Assembly: GCA_031362985.1 (NCBI GenBank)
Contig: JANLTO010000030.1
Location: forward strand, 124,001 to 188,000
Direction of reading: 5' to 3'
DNA from: SHZL01 sp031362985
Lineage (GTDB): Bacteria > Pseudomonadota > Gammaproteobacteria > Xanthomonadales > SZUA-36
Length of the DNA: 64,000 nt
Below, one piece after another: positions 24,635 through 33,772 of the stretch. Positions within the stretch are counted from its first letter, which is position 1. The number at the start of each line of letters is the position of its first letter. A program made the position numbers and the translations under genes. The notes beneath the pieces were generated by a model. It saw only the letters and a list, made by a program, of their open reading frames with translations. It made no database searches and had not been told where the DNA came from.

Positions 24635-26586
24635 TGGCCTGTTCTCAAGTGGATCACGCATCCTGGAGTAGTGGCCGGATTCTTGGTTCAGATGGGCCGT
24701 TTGTCGGCCTGCTGCAGGGATTTGCTCCGCGGCACGAGCAGATTCACATGGCCGAGGCGGTGGAGCGCACGCTCGCTGCAAAGGGCACGCTGGTGGTTGA
24801 AGCGGGCACCGGTATTGGCAAAACCCTGGCATACCTCGTGCCGGCCCTGCGTAGTGGCGAACGGGTAATTGTTTCCACGGGAACCAAGACGCTGCAAGAC
24901 CAATTGTATTTTCGAGACCTGCCCGTGGTGCAGCAGGCCCTGGGTCTTGAGGTAAATAAGGCACTGCTGAAAGGGCGTAGCAACTACCTGTGCTTGCACC
25001 GCATGGATCTGGCAAGGACCGAAGGGCGACTGCCCAGCCGGGAAGCGGTAAGCGAACTTGAAGCGGTGATTGATTGGTCCGCGCGGACTGTCGATGGCGA
25101 CCTGTCCATTGCGTCGGTGATCACCGAAGAAAGTGGCCTGATACCCATGGTTACCTCGACTGCAGAGAACTGCCTCGCCTCGGTATGCCCTCATTTTGAC
25201 CGCTGTTTTGTTGCTTCAGCCCGGCGCAAGGCGCAGGACGCAGACATCGTGGTGGTCAACCATCATCTGCTGTTTGCCGACATGGCAATCAAGCAAAGCG
25301 GTTTTGGCGAAGTCTTGCCAGGTGCATCCGCTTTCATCATCGATGAAGCTCACCAGGCATCTGAAACGGCTACGCAATTTTTCAGCGTCAGCTTGTCAGC
25401 AAGGCAGGTTGAAGATCTTTGTCGTGATTTTATTTCCGAGTGTGGTGAAGTAAGCGGAGCGTTGGGAACCTTGCGCCAGTCATTAGCCGATTGCCTGCAA
25501 AAAGTTCGGGAATTGCAAGCGGCGATCGCCGAGCATTTGCCGGAACGTGGAACCTGGAACGACATGGTGTGCGTTGCTGCCATCCGCACCGGCTTGCAAG
25601 CCATGGATCGGTGCATAGTGGAGCTGTGCGAAGCGGGTGGGCTGATCGAGGGCCGCTCCCGTGGCATGGACAATTGCATCGAGCGTGCCCGTGGGCTGCA
25701 AGCTTGCCTGGACCGCTTTGATGCGGAACCCACCGCAGCGGAAGTCCGTTGGTTTGAGCGGCGCGGGCGCGGCTTTGCCGTGCATATCACTCCCCTTGAG
25801 ATATCCACGGCGTTCCAGGCATTTCGTGCTCAAAGCGAAGCAGCCTGGTTGTTTACTTCGGCCACGCTGGCCATCGGCGAGGATTTTTCTCACTTTACTC
25901 GGCAACTGGGTTTACAGGAGGCGCAAACACTGAAACTCGATTCACCGTTTGATTATCCCAATAATGCCTTGCTGTGGTTCCCGCAGGATTTGCCGGAACC
26001 CAAAGACCCTATGTTCGTGGAACGTCTTTTGGACCTGGCCGTGCCTTTGCTTGAGGCCAGCAAAGGCAGGGCGTTCCTGCTGTTTACCTCGCACCGCTCC
26101 CTGCGGCGGGCTGCTGAACTGCTGGCACAGCGCGTTGAATTCCCCTTGTTTGTACAAGGGGAAAAGCCCCGTAGCCTGCTGCTGGAAGAATTCCGCGTTT
26201 CCGGTTCAGGTGTTTTGTTGGGATCAGCCAGCTTTTGGGAGGGAGTTGATGTCATTGGCGCAGCCTTGACCCTGGTGATCATAGACAAACTGCCCTTTGC
26301 TGCTCCGGATGACCCCGTGATCGAGGCCAGGAGCGAGCAGATGAAGCAAACAGGGGGTAACCCCTTTCTGCAGTTGTTCCTGCCGCAAGCCGTGATTGCG
26401 CTGAAACAGGGTGCGGGGCGCTTGATACGGGATGTACACGACCGGGGGGCGCTGGTGATCTGTGACCCTCGTATCCGTACCCGATCCTATGGAAGAATCT
26501 TCCGGGACAGCCTGCCGCCCATGAAACTGGCTGAAAACCAATCCGAAGTGGAGCAATTCCTCAGTGGCACAGTTACTGGCAATTGA
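24604..26586 (+). CDS. yoaA: ATP-dependent DNA helicase, YoaA/DinG type (XPD-like, Fe-S)
   Basis: This superfamily-2 helicase of the DinG/YoaA branch acts in DNA repair, in E. coli with the clamp-loader protein chi. The roughly 660-residue protein has Walker A in VVEAGTGIGKTLAY, a DEAH box in FIIDEAHQASETA, and C-terminal motifs GSASFWEGVDVIGA and GAGRLIRD. Four cysteines between motifs I and II (NYLCLHR, then ENCLASVCPHFDRC) fit the XPD-type [4Fe-4S] cluster. Conserved homology begins near ILGSDGPFVGLLQGF. ATG 24604, GTG 24634 (immediately after the lipoprotein stop) and GTG 24649 are all possible starts, so the first 10-20 residues are unsure. tsaB overlaps its 3' end by 23 bases. Confidence 0.9.
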   Translation: MHEYQASQLLVACSQVDHASWSSGRILGSDGPFVGLLQGFAPRHEQIHMAEAVERTLAAKGTLVVEAGTGIGKTLAYLVPALRSGERVIVSTGTKTLQDQLYFRDLPVVQQALGLEVNKALLKGRSNYLCLHRMDLARTEGRLPSREAVSELEAVIDWSARTVDGDLSIASVITEESGLIPMVTSTAENCLASVCPHFDRCFVASARRKAQDADIVVVNHHLLFADMAIKQSGFGEVLPGASAFIIDEAHQASETATQFFSVSLSARQVEDLCRDFISECGEVSGALGTLRQSLADCLQKVRELQAAIAEHLPERGTWNDMVCVAAIRTGLQAMDRCIVELCEAGGLIEGRSRGMDNCIERARGLQACLDRFDAEPTAAEVRWFERRGRGFAVHITPLEISTAFQAFRAQSEAAWLFTSATLAIGEDFSHFTRQLGLQEAQTLKLDSPFDYPNNALLWFPQDLPEPKDPMFVERLLDLAVPLLEASKGRAFLLFTSHRSLRRAAELLAQRVEFPLFVQGEKPRSLLLEEFRVSGSGVLLGSASFWEGVDVIGAALTLVIIDKLPFAAPDDPVIEARSEQMKQTGGNPFLQLFLPQAVIALKQGAGRLIRDVHDRGALVICDPRIRTRSYGRIFRDSLPPMKLAENQSEVEQFLSGTVTGN

Positions 26587-27268
26587 AACCTCAAGCGAAG
26601 CGTGCTCGGTTGCCCTGTCCTGGTCAGGAGAAATCAGGCAAAGGCATCAGCATGCACCCCTGTTGCACGCTGAGTTGTTGCTGCCGGCCGTGCGCAGCCT
26701 GCTGGATGAGGCCGGGGTTAACCTAAATCAGCTGGATGCAATCGTATTTGGTCGCGGCCCGGGTAGTTTCACCAGCCTGCGTATTGGCATCGGCGTGGTA
26801 CAGGGCCTGGCATGGGGAGCCGAGCTTCCCGTGGTGCCGGTGTCATCGTTGGCTACCGTGGCGCAGCAGTTGCTGTGGAATGGTGCAGTGCCGCTGGCGC
26901 TTCCCGCACGCATCCTGGTAGCCCTCGATGCGCGCATGCAGGAAGTCTTTCATTGCACGTACGCAGTCGATGTGGCGGGACGGTTGCAGGAACTTGCGCC
27001 GGAAGAGGTCTCCCCGCCTGCCCAGGTGCACGCGCCAGATCCCGGCTTGACCACGGCTGCTGGCAATGGCTTCGAACGTTATCCCGAGCTGGTCGCGCTG
27101 GGTCACACGCTTCGTGGGGTTCACGCCAGCCTGCTGCCCTCAGCCTCAGCCCTTTTGCCTTTGGCTGAGCTATGGCTGCGCGAGCATGAGCCCTTGTCGG
27201 CTGAGCAGGCGCAACCGGTGTATGTGCGCAACCAGGTGGCGATCAAGTCATTTATGGGAAAGCCCTGA
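26564..27268 (+). CDS. tsaB: tRNA t6A biosynthesis protein TsaB
   Basis: TsaB pairs with TsaD and TsaE to attach threonylcarbamoyl to A37 of ANN-decoding tRNAs. The 234-residue protein is an ASKHA-fold member. It begins MAQLLAIETSSEACSVALSW and carries HAELLLPAVRSLLDEAG and the family signature FGRGPGSFTSLRIGIGVVQGLAWG. The start is GTG 26564, inside the helicase gene, with GGAG about ten bases upstream, indicating coupled translation. Its stop is 12 bases from the end of the convergent glycosyltransferase gene. Confidence 0.94.
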   Translation: MAQLLAIETSSEACSVALSWSGEIRQRHQHAPLLHAELLLPAVRSLLDEAGVNLNQLDAIVFGRGPGSFTSLRIGIGVVQGLAWGAELPVVPVSSLATVAQQLLWNGAVPLALPARILVALDARMQEVFHCTYAVDVAGRLQELAPEEVSPPAQVHAPDPGLTTAAGNGFERYPELVALGHTLRGVHASLLPSASALLPLAELWLREHEPLSAEQAQPVYVRNQVAIKSFMGKP

Positions 27269-27280
27269 TCAGAAGCATGC

Positions 27281-29737
27281 TCAGGTCAGCCCGGAGTAGA
27301 CTGCGCGAAAACGTGCGGCAAGAGCACTCCAGTCCATGTCCGCCGCCAGCGCGGCACCCGCATCAGCCAGAGTCCTGCGCTGATCCGGTTGCCGCCACAG
27401 CCGGATGATTGCATCGGTCATTTCGTCCCAGTCGTCGATGACCAGGGCGTGAAGGCCGGGCGCAACGGGTATTCCTTCAATTCCTTTGCTGGTGCTGATG
27501 ACCGGCAGCCCGGCGGCAAAACAATCAACAATCTTCATGCGGGTTCCGCCGCCTTCGGTCAAGGGAATCACAGCGAGGTCAGCCGCCTTCAGCCAAGGCG
27601 CAACCCCAATTACGCTGCCGGTGAAGTGGATGCGCCCATGCGGGCTAACGGGCGGCGGTTCCTTCCCCACGGCCAGCACGTGACAGCGCAGGCCCTTGCG
27701 CTCCAGCGCGGGCAGCAGGGTCTCGGCGAATATCTGGATTGCCTGTCGGTTGGGCGGGTAGGAAAAGGTGCCGTGGTATACCAGCAGTGCTTCATCGTCA
27801 GCGATCGCATATTTTGCACGGAGGCCGGGCGTGGCCGAAAATTTGTATTCTGCAAGGTTTACGCCGTGCCCAATGGTGTGGAGCAGGGCCGGGCGGATGC
27901 CGTCGTCCAGCAACTTCTGGCGGTCATTGTCAGAGACACACACCACTGCGTCCGACTGCGCACACAAGCTCAGTTCAATTGCTTTCAGATTGTCGTACTG
28001 GGCATCTGATAATGCGCCTAATTGTGCCCGCAACCTTGCGTATTCGATATTGTGTTCAACCAGTACCACCGGGCAGTTGAGTACGTCGCGCGTCTTGATG
28101 CAGGGCAGCGCGTACGCTGGAAATTCAGCTTGCAGGATTCCGGGGCGGATGGTTTTTGCAGCCGCGAGGATGCGCCAGAAAAATCCGCTGTCGGTCATCG
28201 GCATGTAGAGAAAGCTATTGCTGTGCGGCAAATCCTTGGTGTGGTGCAGCAATTTTAGCAAAGGGCCGGGCAGGCTCAGCAGGCGTACCCACCACGGGAA
28301 GGTCCGCACCTGAAACTCGCTGTCGGCGTATTCATACCATTGCTTTTGGTGGTCCGTAACAATACCAACAGGCAAACCGCTGCGAGCCAGGGCACGTGCC
28401 GTTTCGACCGTTCGTACTGCAGCGCCGTGATCCGCAGGAAACAGGTCGCCCCGGGTGACAAACAGCACGCCCTTGCCAGCATTCTTCTGACCAAATACCC
28501 GGCCCAGTGCCACCTGTCGCGCCAGATTGAACTGGCGCCGCAATCTCTCCCCCAAGGGTGGCACGCCAAGCACCGGCGGAAGGTCGCTGGTGCGTTGCTC
28601 GGCAGGCAGGCGCCGGGCGTGAACGGGAGATTTGAGCCATTCCAACAATGGGCTTGCGGAACGATCCGGGCGCAAGACATCATTGACCAGGCGCAAGGCC
28701 GCGGCGGACTTGCGCTGCCATTCCCCTGGAGCGGCGGTGATGGATGCGAGCATGCCTTCAAGCTCACCAGGCCCGTCCACCAGCCAGCCAGCGTCGTAGG
28801 ACTCCACCAGGCTTGCGATGGGCAGGTAGCGGTTGCACAGCAGGGGCAGGCCATGGCGCAGGAATTCCAGTGATCGAAATGACTGGCTGTAGTTGCGCTC
28901 AATGTTCCACTCAGCCAGCTCGACGCCAATATGAGCTTCTGCACAGAGGAATTTGCTGAACTCGGCATAGGGCAGCAGCGCATGGTGTTCGACTGCAACC
29001 AGTTCAGGTCCCGCCTCGCCGGCCTGTGCTGTAGCGGCCTGTGCTGCAGTGGATGGTTCAGCCCACCGGTAGGCGCCACCAAACTGCACTATCCTCACCC
29101 GTGGGTGGTTTTTTTCTGCTGCCGCGGAGAGCGCTGTCAGGTAGTCACGTGAATCCCGCCAGGGCCAGGTCACCCCGCCGGCGACCAATACCCAGGCCGG
29201 GTCGCCGGGTGTTGAGGCAGGAGCACCCACAACTGCAGCGCCCAGTGGCACGACAACCAGCGGCAGGCTTGTACGCAGATCGAACCCCGCCTCGATCAAG
29301 GTATTGATCAACAGGTGACGCTGCAACTCATTGCCCACAAGGACCAGGTCGCAGCGCTGCAAAGCGTTGCGTAACCTGCGCAGGTCGGCGCGCACACGCT
29401 GCGGGGCCTCGAACAGGGTTTCCAACGGCCGTGGCGCAACCATATCCATTACGACCGGCTGCTGCAAATCAAAAGGCAGTAATGCCGCCAGTTCCCAGTA
29501 GGCCAGCACAATCACATCAGGTGAGTGCAACTGAATCAGGGCCTGCAATTCATCGCGGCTGCGGAAACTGCCACGGCTGGAAACCCGTAGCTGTTTGGGA
29601 CCGGCAAGCCAGACCTGGGTAACTTCATGTTCCGCCGGTTGTAGAGCCGAAGTCAGTTGCAAAACGCGAATGGCATTGCCGCTGCTCACCTCGCCGGGTT
29701 CGAGCGCAGCCTCCTGGGCAATGAGCAAAATTTTCAT
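27281..29737 (-). CDS. Two-module glycosyltransferase (GT4-like tandem)
   Basis: The 818-residue protein appears to be two glycosyltransferase-like halves. Residues 1 to about 380 begin MKILLIAQEAALEPGEVSSGNAIR, a Rossmann-type N-domain, and contain FLRHGLPLLCNRYLPIASLVESYDAGWLVD. From about residue 421 (GVLFVTRGDLFPADHGAAVRTVETARAL) a GT4-type domain runs to the end, with YHGTFSYPPNRQAIQIF and ADLAVIPLTEGGGTRMKIVDCFAAGLPVISTSKGIEG. No signal peptide is seen. It is the last gene of the minus-strand block, 47 bases after mgtE. Activity is probably on a cell-surface glycan. Donor and acceptor are unknown. The N-terminal half is more divergent and may be non-catalytic. It contains an in-frame 15-bp duplication. 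Confidence 0.82.
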   Translation of the reverse strand: MKILLIAQEAALEPGEVSSGNAIRVLQLTSALQPAEHEVTQVWLAGPKQLRVSSRGSFRSRDELQALIQLHSPDVIVLAYWELAALLPFDLQQPVVMDMVAPRPLETLFEAPQRVRADLRRLRNALQRCDLVLVGNELQRHLLINTLIEAGFDLRTSLPLVVVPLGAAVVGAPASTPGDPAWVLVAGGVTWPWRDSRDYLTALSAAAEKNHPRVRIVQFGGAYRWAEPSTAAQAATAQAGEAGPELVAVEHHALLPYAEFSKFLCAEAHIGVELAEWNIERNYSQSFRSLEFLRHGLPLLCNRYLPIASLVESYDAGWLVDGPGELEGMLASITAAPGEWQRKSAAALRLVNDVLRPDRSASPLLEWLKSPVHARRLPAEQRTSDLPPVLGVPPLGERLRRQFNLARQVALGRVFGQKNAGKGVLFVTRGDLFPADHGAAVRTVETARALARSGLPVGIVTDHQKQWYEYADSEFQVRTFPWWVRLLSLPGPLLKLLHHTKDLPHSNSFLYMPMTDSGFFWRILAAAKTIRPGILQAEFPAYALPCIKTRDVLNCPVVLVEHNIEYARLRAQLGALSDAQYDNLKAIELSLCAQSDAVVCVSDNDRQKLLDDGIRPALLHTIGHGVNLAEYKFSATPGLRAKYAIADDEALLVYHGTFSYPPNRQAIQIFAETLLPALERKGLRCHVLAVGKEPPPVSPHGRIHFTGSVIGVAPWLKAADLAVIPLTEGGGTRMKIVDCFAAGLPVISTSKGIEGIPVAPGLHALVIDDWDEMTDAIIRLWRQPDQRRTLADAGAALAADMDWSALAARFRAVYSGLT
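29021..29050 (-). repeat. In-frame 15-bp tandem duplication in the two-module glycosyltransferase
   Basis: GGCCTGTGCTGTAGC at 29021-29035 is followed by GGCCTGTGCTGCAGT at 29036-29050 (13 of 15 identical). On the coding strand it encodes the alanine/glutamine-rich run TAAQA-ATAQA, probably a surface loop of the N-terminal module. Confidence 0.75.
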
Positions 29738-29784
29738 GGGTTCTCGCTCCAGCCTGATTGCGCGGCAAAGGCGTGCAGCCGCAC

Positions 29785-31149
29785 TCAGTGCGTCAGCAGT
29801 ACGTAGGAAGCCAGTCCAACAAACGCAAAAATTCCCACGACGTCAGTGACGGTGGTGAGCACTACGCCGCCAGCCAGGGCCGGGTCGATGGACATCCGGC
29901 GCAGGACAACAGGTACCAGCGCTCCAGCCAGGGCGCCCGCCACGAGATTGAGCAGTATGGCAATGGCGATCACTATTCCCAGTTTGATTTGTCCGTACCA
30001 CAACACGGCAATCGCGCCGACTACTATGGCGAAAACCACTCCATTCATGAGGCCAACTGCCAATTCTTTTTTCAACAGTGCAGCGGTGTTGCGGGCACTA
30101 ACCTGCCCGGTTGCCATGCCCCGCACCATCAAGGTAAGGGTCTGGGTTCCGGCGATGCCGCCCATGCTCATCACGATCGGGAACAGGACTGCGGTTGCGA
30201 CGATTTGCGATAAAGTTGGCTCAAACACATAAAGCACGCCGGCCGCCATGAAGGCCGTGACCAGGTTTACCGAAAGCCATAACCAGCGTTTGCGTGCTGA
30301 CTGCAAAGCGGGAGCAAACATATCGTCTTCCTCGTCCAGGCCAGCCATGGTGAAGACTGAATGTTCGGCCTCATCCCGGATGACGTCCACCACGTCATCA
30401 ATGGTGATGGTTCCTACCAACCGTTGGTTTTCATCGGTCACGGGAGCAGAGATCAGGTCGTGGTGTTCGAACTCGATGGCCACCTGGGTAGCTGGCATGT
30501 CGGCCGGGATGGTGCGAATGTCCCCATCCATGTGCTCGGCCACGGTCGATGCCGGTTCTCCTGTCAGCAGATCGGAAAGTTTCAGGCTACCGAGATAGCG
30601 CCCCGAGCGCTCAACGACGAACAGCTGGTCGAACACCGCGGGCAATTCACCCCGTGATCGCAGGTAACGCAACACCACGTCGAGGCTGACATCCGGCCGG
30701 ATGGTGAGCACGTGCGGGTCCATCAAGCCACCGGCTGAATCTTCCGGGTAGGAAAGTACCCGATCGAGGCGTTCCCGATCCTGCCGGTCCATGCTGTTCA
30801 GAACCGTGCAAATCACCGCGTCTGGAAGATCATCCAGGATATCGGCGAGGTCATCGAGATCCAGGTCATCCACGGCCGCAACGAGTTCGTCCGGCGTCAT
30901 GTTGCGAATCAGCGTGGTGCGTACTTCGTCGTTTACCTCGACCAGGACCTCGCCGTCCTGTTGTGGATCAACCAGGTCCCATACCACCAGGCGCTTGGCC
31001 AAAGGCAGGGATTCCAACAAGTTGCCGATTTCTGCCGCGGAAAGACCGCTGAGCAAACGGTTAACCCGCTGCTTGACGCCGGAGTCCAGCGCCGCGGAAA
31101 GCGAATCCAGTCGAGTTACGGCTTTTTCTTCGTGAACCTGTTCGACCAT
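29785..31149 (-). CDS. mgtE: Magnesium transporter MgtE
   Basis: MgtE is a Mg2+-gated magnesium channel of the inner membrane. The 454-residue protein has the N-terminal superhelical domain (LLSGLSAAEIGNLLESLPLAKRLVVWDLV), then two CBS domains around LMDPHVLTIRPDVSLDVVLRYL and IPADMPATQVAIEFEHHDLISAPV, which bind Mg2+. Five transmembrane helices follow (from LWLSVNLVTAFMAAGVLYV), with the pore motif GGIAGTQTLTLMVRG and a C-terminal VLTTVTDVVGIFAFVGLASY. It lies downstream of the PTS genes, a position also known from Xanthomonas. A TATAAT-containing promoter precedes it, so it need not depend on read-through. Confidence 0.95.
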   Translation of the reverse strand: MVEQVHEEKAVTRLDSLSAALDSGVKQRVNRLLSGLSAAEIGNLLESLPLAKRLVVWDLVDPQQDGEVLVEVNDEVRTTLIRNMTPDELVAAVDDLDLDDLADILDDLPDAVICTVLNSMDRQDRERLDRVLSYPEDSAGGLMDPHVLTIRPDVSLDVVLRYLRSRGELPAVFDQLFVVERSGRYLGSLKLSDLLTGEPASTVAEHMDGDIRTIPADMPATQVAIEFEHHDLISAPVTDENQRLVGTITIDDVVDVIRDEAEHSVFTMAGLDEEDDMFAPALQSARKRWLWLSVNLVTAFMAAGVLYVFEPTLSQIVATAVLFPIVMSMGGIAGTQTLTLMVRGMATGQVSARNTAALLKKELAVGLMNGVVFAIVVGAIAVLWYGQIKLGIVIAIAILLNLVAGALAGALVPVVLRRMSIDPALAGGVVLTTVTDVVGIFAFVGLASYVLLTH

Positions 31150-31200
31150 TGCGACCTCACGCCGATCAGTTTTTTTGGCGCCGGGCGGCCCAAGACGAGC

Positions 31201-31229
31201 ATTATAAACGTGTATGCCTTGCCGTAATG
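31201..31229 (-). promoter_or_regulatory. Candidate promoter of mgtE
   Basis: On the minus strand a perfect TATAAT (31206-31201) lies about 52 bases upstream of the mgtE ATG. The hexamer at 17-base spacing (31229-31224) is CATTAC, a weak -35. The -35 side overlaps a short direct repeat (31214-31239). Confidence 0.45.
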
Positions 31230-31239
31230 CCTTGCCTGA
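31214..31239. repeat. 13-bp-period direct repeat in the mgtE promoter region
   Basis: ATGCCTTGCC occurs at 31214-31223 and again at 31227-31236, giving two 13-bp units that differ only in their last three bases (GTA and TGA). They cover the spacer and -35 region of the predicted mgtE promoter. Confidence 0.75.
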
Positions 31240-31265
31240 TGGGTAGGACGAAAAAGGGGGGAGGT

Positions 31266-33020
31266 TTAAGCTACTGCCTGGGATTGGTCCAGCAGGCGCA
31301 GCAGTGAAACTTCGTTGCGTTGTCCCCCAAGATTACGCCACTGCGCAAGCGCTGCTGCAGCCTTGGCAATGTGGGTCTCAGTAATCACCTGCTTGACCTC
31401 CAGAATGCGTCCCGGGTGCATGCTGAACGAACGCAAGCCCAAGGCCAGCAGCAGGCGGGTGCAGCGGCGGTCGCCGGCCATTTCGCCACATACGGTCACG
31501 GGGATGCCCAGGGCGTTACCGCTCGCGAAAATCAGTTGCAGCAGGCGCACAACACCAGGGTGCAGAGGATCCAGCAGATGAGCCACTTGCTCGTCAACGC
31601 GGTCAGCGGCCAGGGCATACTGGAGTAAGTCATTGGTGCCGACCGACATGAAATCGAGATGCAAGCCGAGATCTTCCATGGCCAGGGCGGCTGCAGGTAC
31701 TTCGATCATGCCGCCAAGTGGCATGTCCGGATCAAACGCATACCCCTGCTTGTGCAATTCCGCACGCGCCTCCTGCAACAGGGACTTGACCATGAGTATT
31801 TCGTTAACGCTGGTGAGCATGGGAATCAGGCAGCGAACCTTGCCGCAGGCGCTGGTTCGCAATATGGCGCGCAGTTGGGTCTTGAACAGGTTGGTATCGC
31901 GCAAACACAGGCGAATGGCACGCAGCCCGAGGGCAGGGTTGACGGAAGAACGCAGCAGCGTAAAGTCAATTGCATCACTGGTTTTATCCGCACCGAGATC
32001 CATGGTGCGAATAGTCAGAGGCATGCCATTCAGCACGGCCAGCGCGCCTTTGTACTCCTCGACCTGGGTTTTCTCATCGGGCGCTTCGCCGCGCAGGTAG
32101 AGGAATTCCGTACGGTACAGTCCAATTCCATCTGCCCCCAGTTCGACTGCCAGTTTCAGTTCATCTTCGCGTTCGGCATTGGCTTGCAGGCTGATCAGTT
32201 CCCCGTCAATGCTGCGCGAAGGTAACTGGCGGGCGAGTTCCAGAGACTTACGGAAACCGGAGGTGATGCGCTGAAATTCATGGTAGTGATCAAGAAAGGC
32301 TTCGTCCGGATCGGCATAGATCACCCCCAGCCTGCCGTCGAGTATCAGGGTTTCGCCTTCGCGCAGCAGGCTGCGTGCATGGCGCACGCCGAAAACTGCC
32401 GGTATACCCAGCGAGCTGGCGAGGATGGCCGCATGGCTGTACGGACTGCCGTGCTCGGTGACCACACCGGCTACACCACGTTCATGCAAGGCAGCCAACT
32501 CACCAGGAGTCAGTTCATGGGCGATAACCAGGGTATCGGCCAGCCGGTCCGGGATATTGTCAAAAACCTTGTCACTGGTGCCAATGCTTAGTTTTCTTTG
32601 CACCAGGCGGACGACCTGGATGATATCCTCGCCCCGCGAACGGATGTACTCATCATCCATCTGGCGGAATTCGACGAGGATTTTTTCCAACTGGGACTGC
32701 AAGGCCCATTCAGCATTGCACAGGCTTTCACGAATCCGTGCTTCCGAAGCATCGCGAATGGCGGCATCGTTGAGCATCAGGATGTGAATCTGGATGATTT
32801 CGCTGGCAGTGGCGCCGGCTTTCTTGCTGATTCTCCCGGCCAGTTGTTCCAGTTGCTGATGAGCAGCAGCCAGCGCCTCGTGGAATCGGCTTACTTCGCG
32901 TTCCACCTCGTCCGGTTGAATCCGGAATTCCCCGATTTCAAGTTCGTTGCGCTCCGCAATGTGGATCTGGCCAATTGAAATGCCCCTGGCGACCGCGTGG
33001 CCGGTCAGTGCGAGTGTCAA
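31266..33020 (-). CDS. ptsI: Phosphoenolpyruvate-protein phosphotransferase (PTS enzyme I)
   Basis: Enzyme I moves phosphate from phosphoenolpyruvate to HPr. The 584-residue protein has the N-terminal HPr-binding/phosphohistidine half, with the active histidine at about residue 196 in HGSPYSHAAILASSLGIPAVFG. The PEP-binding barrel shows IGLYRTEFLYLRGEAPDEKTQVEEY, TIRTMDLGADKTSDAI, GGMIEVPAAALAMEDL, FMSVGTNDLLQYALAADR and the C-terminal VCGEMAGDRR. It lacks the GAF domain of PtsP, so it is a plain EI. The only start that keeps the N-terminal LTGHAVARGISIG motif is TTG 33020, with GGGG as a weak Shine-Dalgarno. It follows ptsH by 69 bases. No sugar-specific EIIBC is in the window, which points to a regulatory PTS. 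Confidence 0.93.
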   Translation of the reverse strand: MTLALTGHAVARGISIGQIHIAERNELEIGEFRIQPDEVEREVSRFHEALAAAHQQLEQLAGRISKKAGATASEIIQIHILMLNDAAIRDASEARIRESLCNAEWALQSQLEKILVEFRQMDDEYIRSRGEDIIQVVRLVQRKLSIGTSDKVFDNIPDRLADTLVIAHELTPGELAALHERGVAGVVTEHGSPYSHAAILASSLGIPAVFGVRHARSLLREGETLILDGRLGVIYADPDEAFLDHYHEFQRITSGFRKSLELARQLPSRSIDGELISLQANAEREDELKLAVELGADGIGLYRTEFLYLRGEAPDEKTQVEEYKGALAVLNGMPLTIRTMDLGADKTSDAIDFTLLRSSVNPALGLRAIRLCLRDTNLFKTQLRAILRTSACGKVRCLIPMLTSVNEILMVKSLLQEARAELHKQGYAFDPDMPLGGMIEVPAAALAMEDLGLHLDFMSVGTNDLLQYALAADRVDEQVAHLLDPLHPGVVRLLQLIFASGNALGIPVTVCGEMAGDRRCTRLLLALGLRSFSMHPGRILEVKQVITETHIAKAAAALAQWRNLGGQRNEVSLLRLLDQSQAVA

Positions 33021-33089
33021 CGCCGTGCCCCGCTTGCCTTGGCGTTGGGCCCGGAAGTTCCACAGCTATCTGGCAGTATTGCGCCTGAG

Positions 33090-33359
33090 CTATTCATTCT
33101 CACCAAACCGATCGGCTATGAGGGCTTGCAGGTCTTGCATGGCGGCGAGTTCGTCGTCACCCTCGGTGCGAATCAACAATACCGTCCCTTTGCCCGCGGC
33201 AAGGGTAAGCACGCCCATGATGGACTTGCCATTGATCTCGCGATCTTCCCGTCTCACCCATACCTGGGCGGCGTGAGCAGAGGCGCAATTGACCAGCCTT
33301 GAAGCGGCACGGGCGTGCAGCCCCAGCTTGTTGATTATGGTTACTTCACGTTCAATCAT
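33090..33359 (-). CDS. ptsH: Phosphocarrier protein HPr
   Basis: HPr is the small phosphate shuttle between EI and the EIIA proteins. The 89-residue protein has the catalytic His15 in KLGLHARAASRLV and a regulatory Ser46 in INGKSIMGVLTLAAGKGT. Ser46 is the residue phosphorylated by HPr kinase, which is encoded three genes upstream, so both control sites are intact. The gene overlaps the EIIA stop by four bases (33356-33359), indicating coupled translation. The symbol ptsH is used for the family; genomes with a nitrogen-type PTS sometimes call it ptsO. Confidence 0.95.
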   Translation of the reverse strand: MIEREVTIINKLGLHARAASRLVNCASAHAAQVWVRREDREINGKSIMGVLTLAAGKGTVLLIRTEGDDELAAMQDLQALIADRFGENE

Positions 33360-33772
33360 TTTTTGACTTCCTTGATATCGCGCATGGCGCCCTCAGTGGC
33401 GATTTTTACCAGTTGGCGCAGGGGTTGGTTTCGATACGTCCAGGTCCGGATCAGCATGGCCAGGTTGAGTCCACTGACTACAGCTACGTCCGGGGGTCGA
33501 CTTAAATTCGCGGCAAAATTGCAGGGACTGGCGCCGCCCAGGTCAGCCAGTATCAGCACGCCGTTGCCCTGGTCAGCGCTGTCGATCACCTTCTGGATCT
33601 CATCACAGCCGGTCTCTTTCACGGCTGATTGCTGGAAGGAGATGGTTCGCACTTCGGCCAATGGCTGGTCGAGTATGAACTCAGCCACCTCAAGCAAGGA
33701 TTGTGCGATGTTGCCGTGGGTCAGTAATATCAAGCCTGTATTGGCCAATCCTGTAGTTGCCCCCGTATTCAT
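33356..33772 (-). CDS. PTS EIIA component, mannose family (EIIA-Man-like)
   Basis: The 138-residue protein is a stand-alone EIIA of the mannose/fructose family. The phosphorylated histidine is about residue 19 in GLILLTHGNIAQSLL. The family motif ILADLGGASPCNFAANLSRPPDVAVVSGLNLAML follows. No EIIB, EIIC or EIID gene is present, so a regulatory role is more likely than sugar transport. This matches the pattern known from proteobacteria with EIIA-Man next to HPr and HprK. It overlaps rapZ and ptsH by four bases each. Confidence 0.92.
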   Translation of the reverse strand: MNTGATTGLANTGLILLTHGNIAQSLLEVAEFILDQPLAEVRTISFQQSAVKETGCDEIQKVIDSADQGNGVLILADLGGASPCNFAANLSRPPDVAVVSGLNLAMLIRTWTYRNQPLRQLVKIATEGAMRDIKEVKK

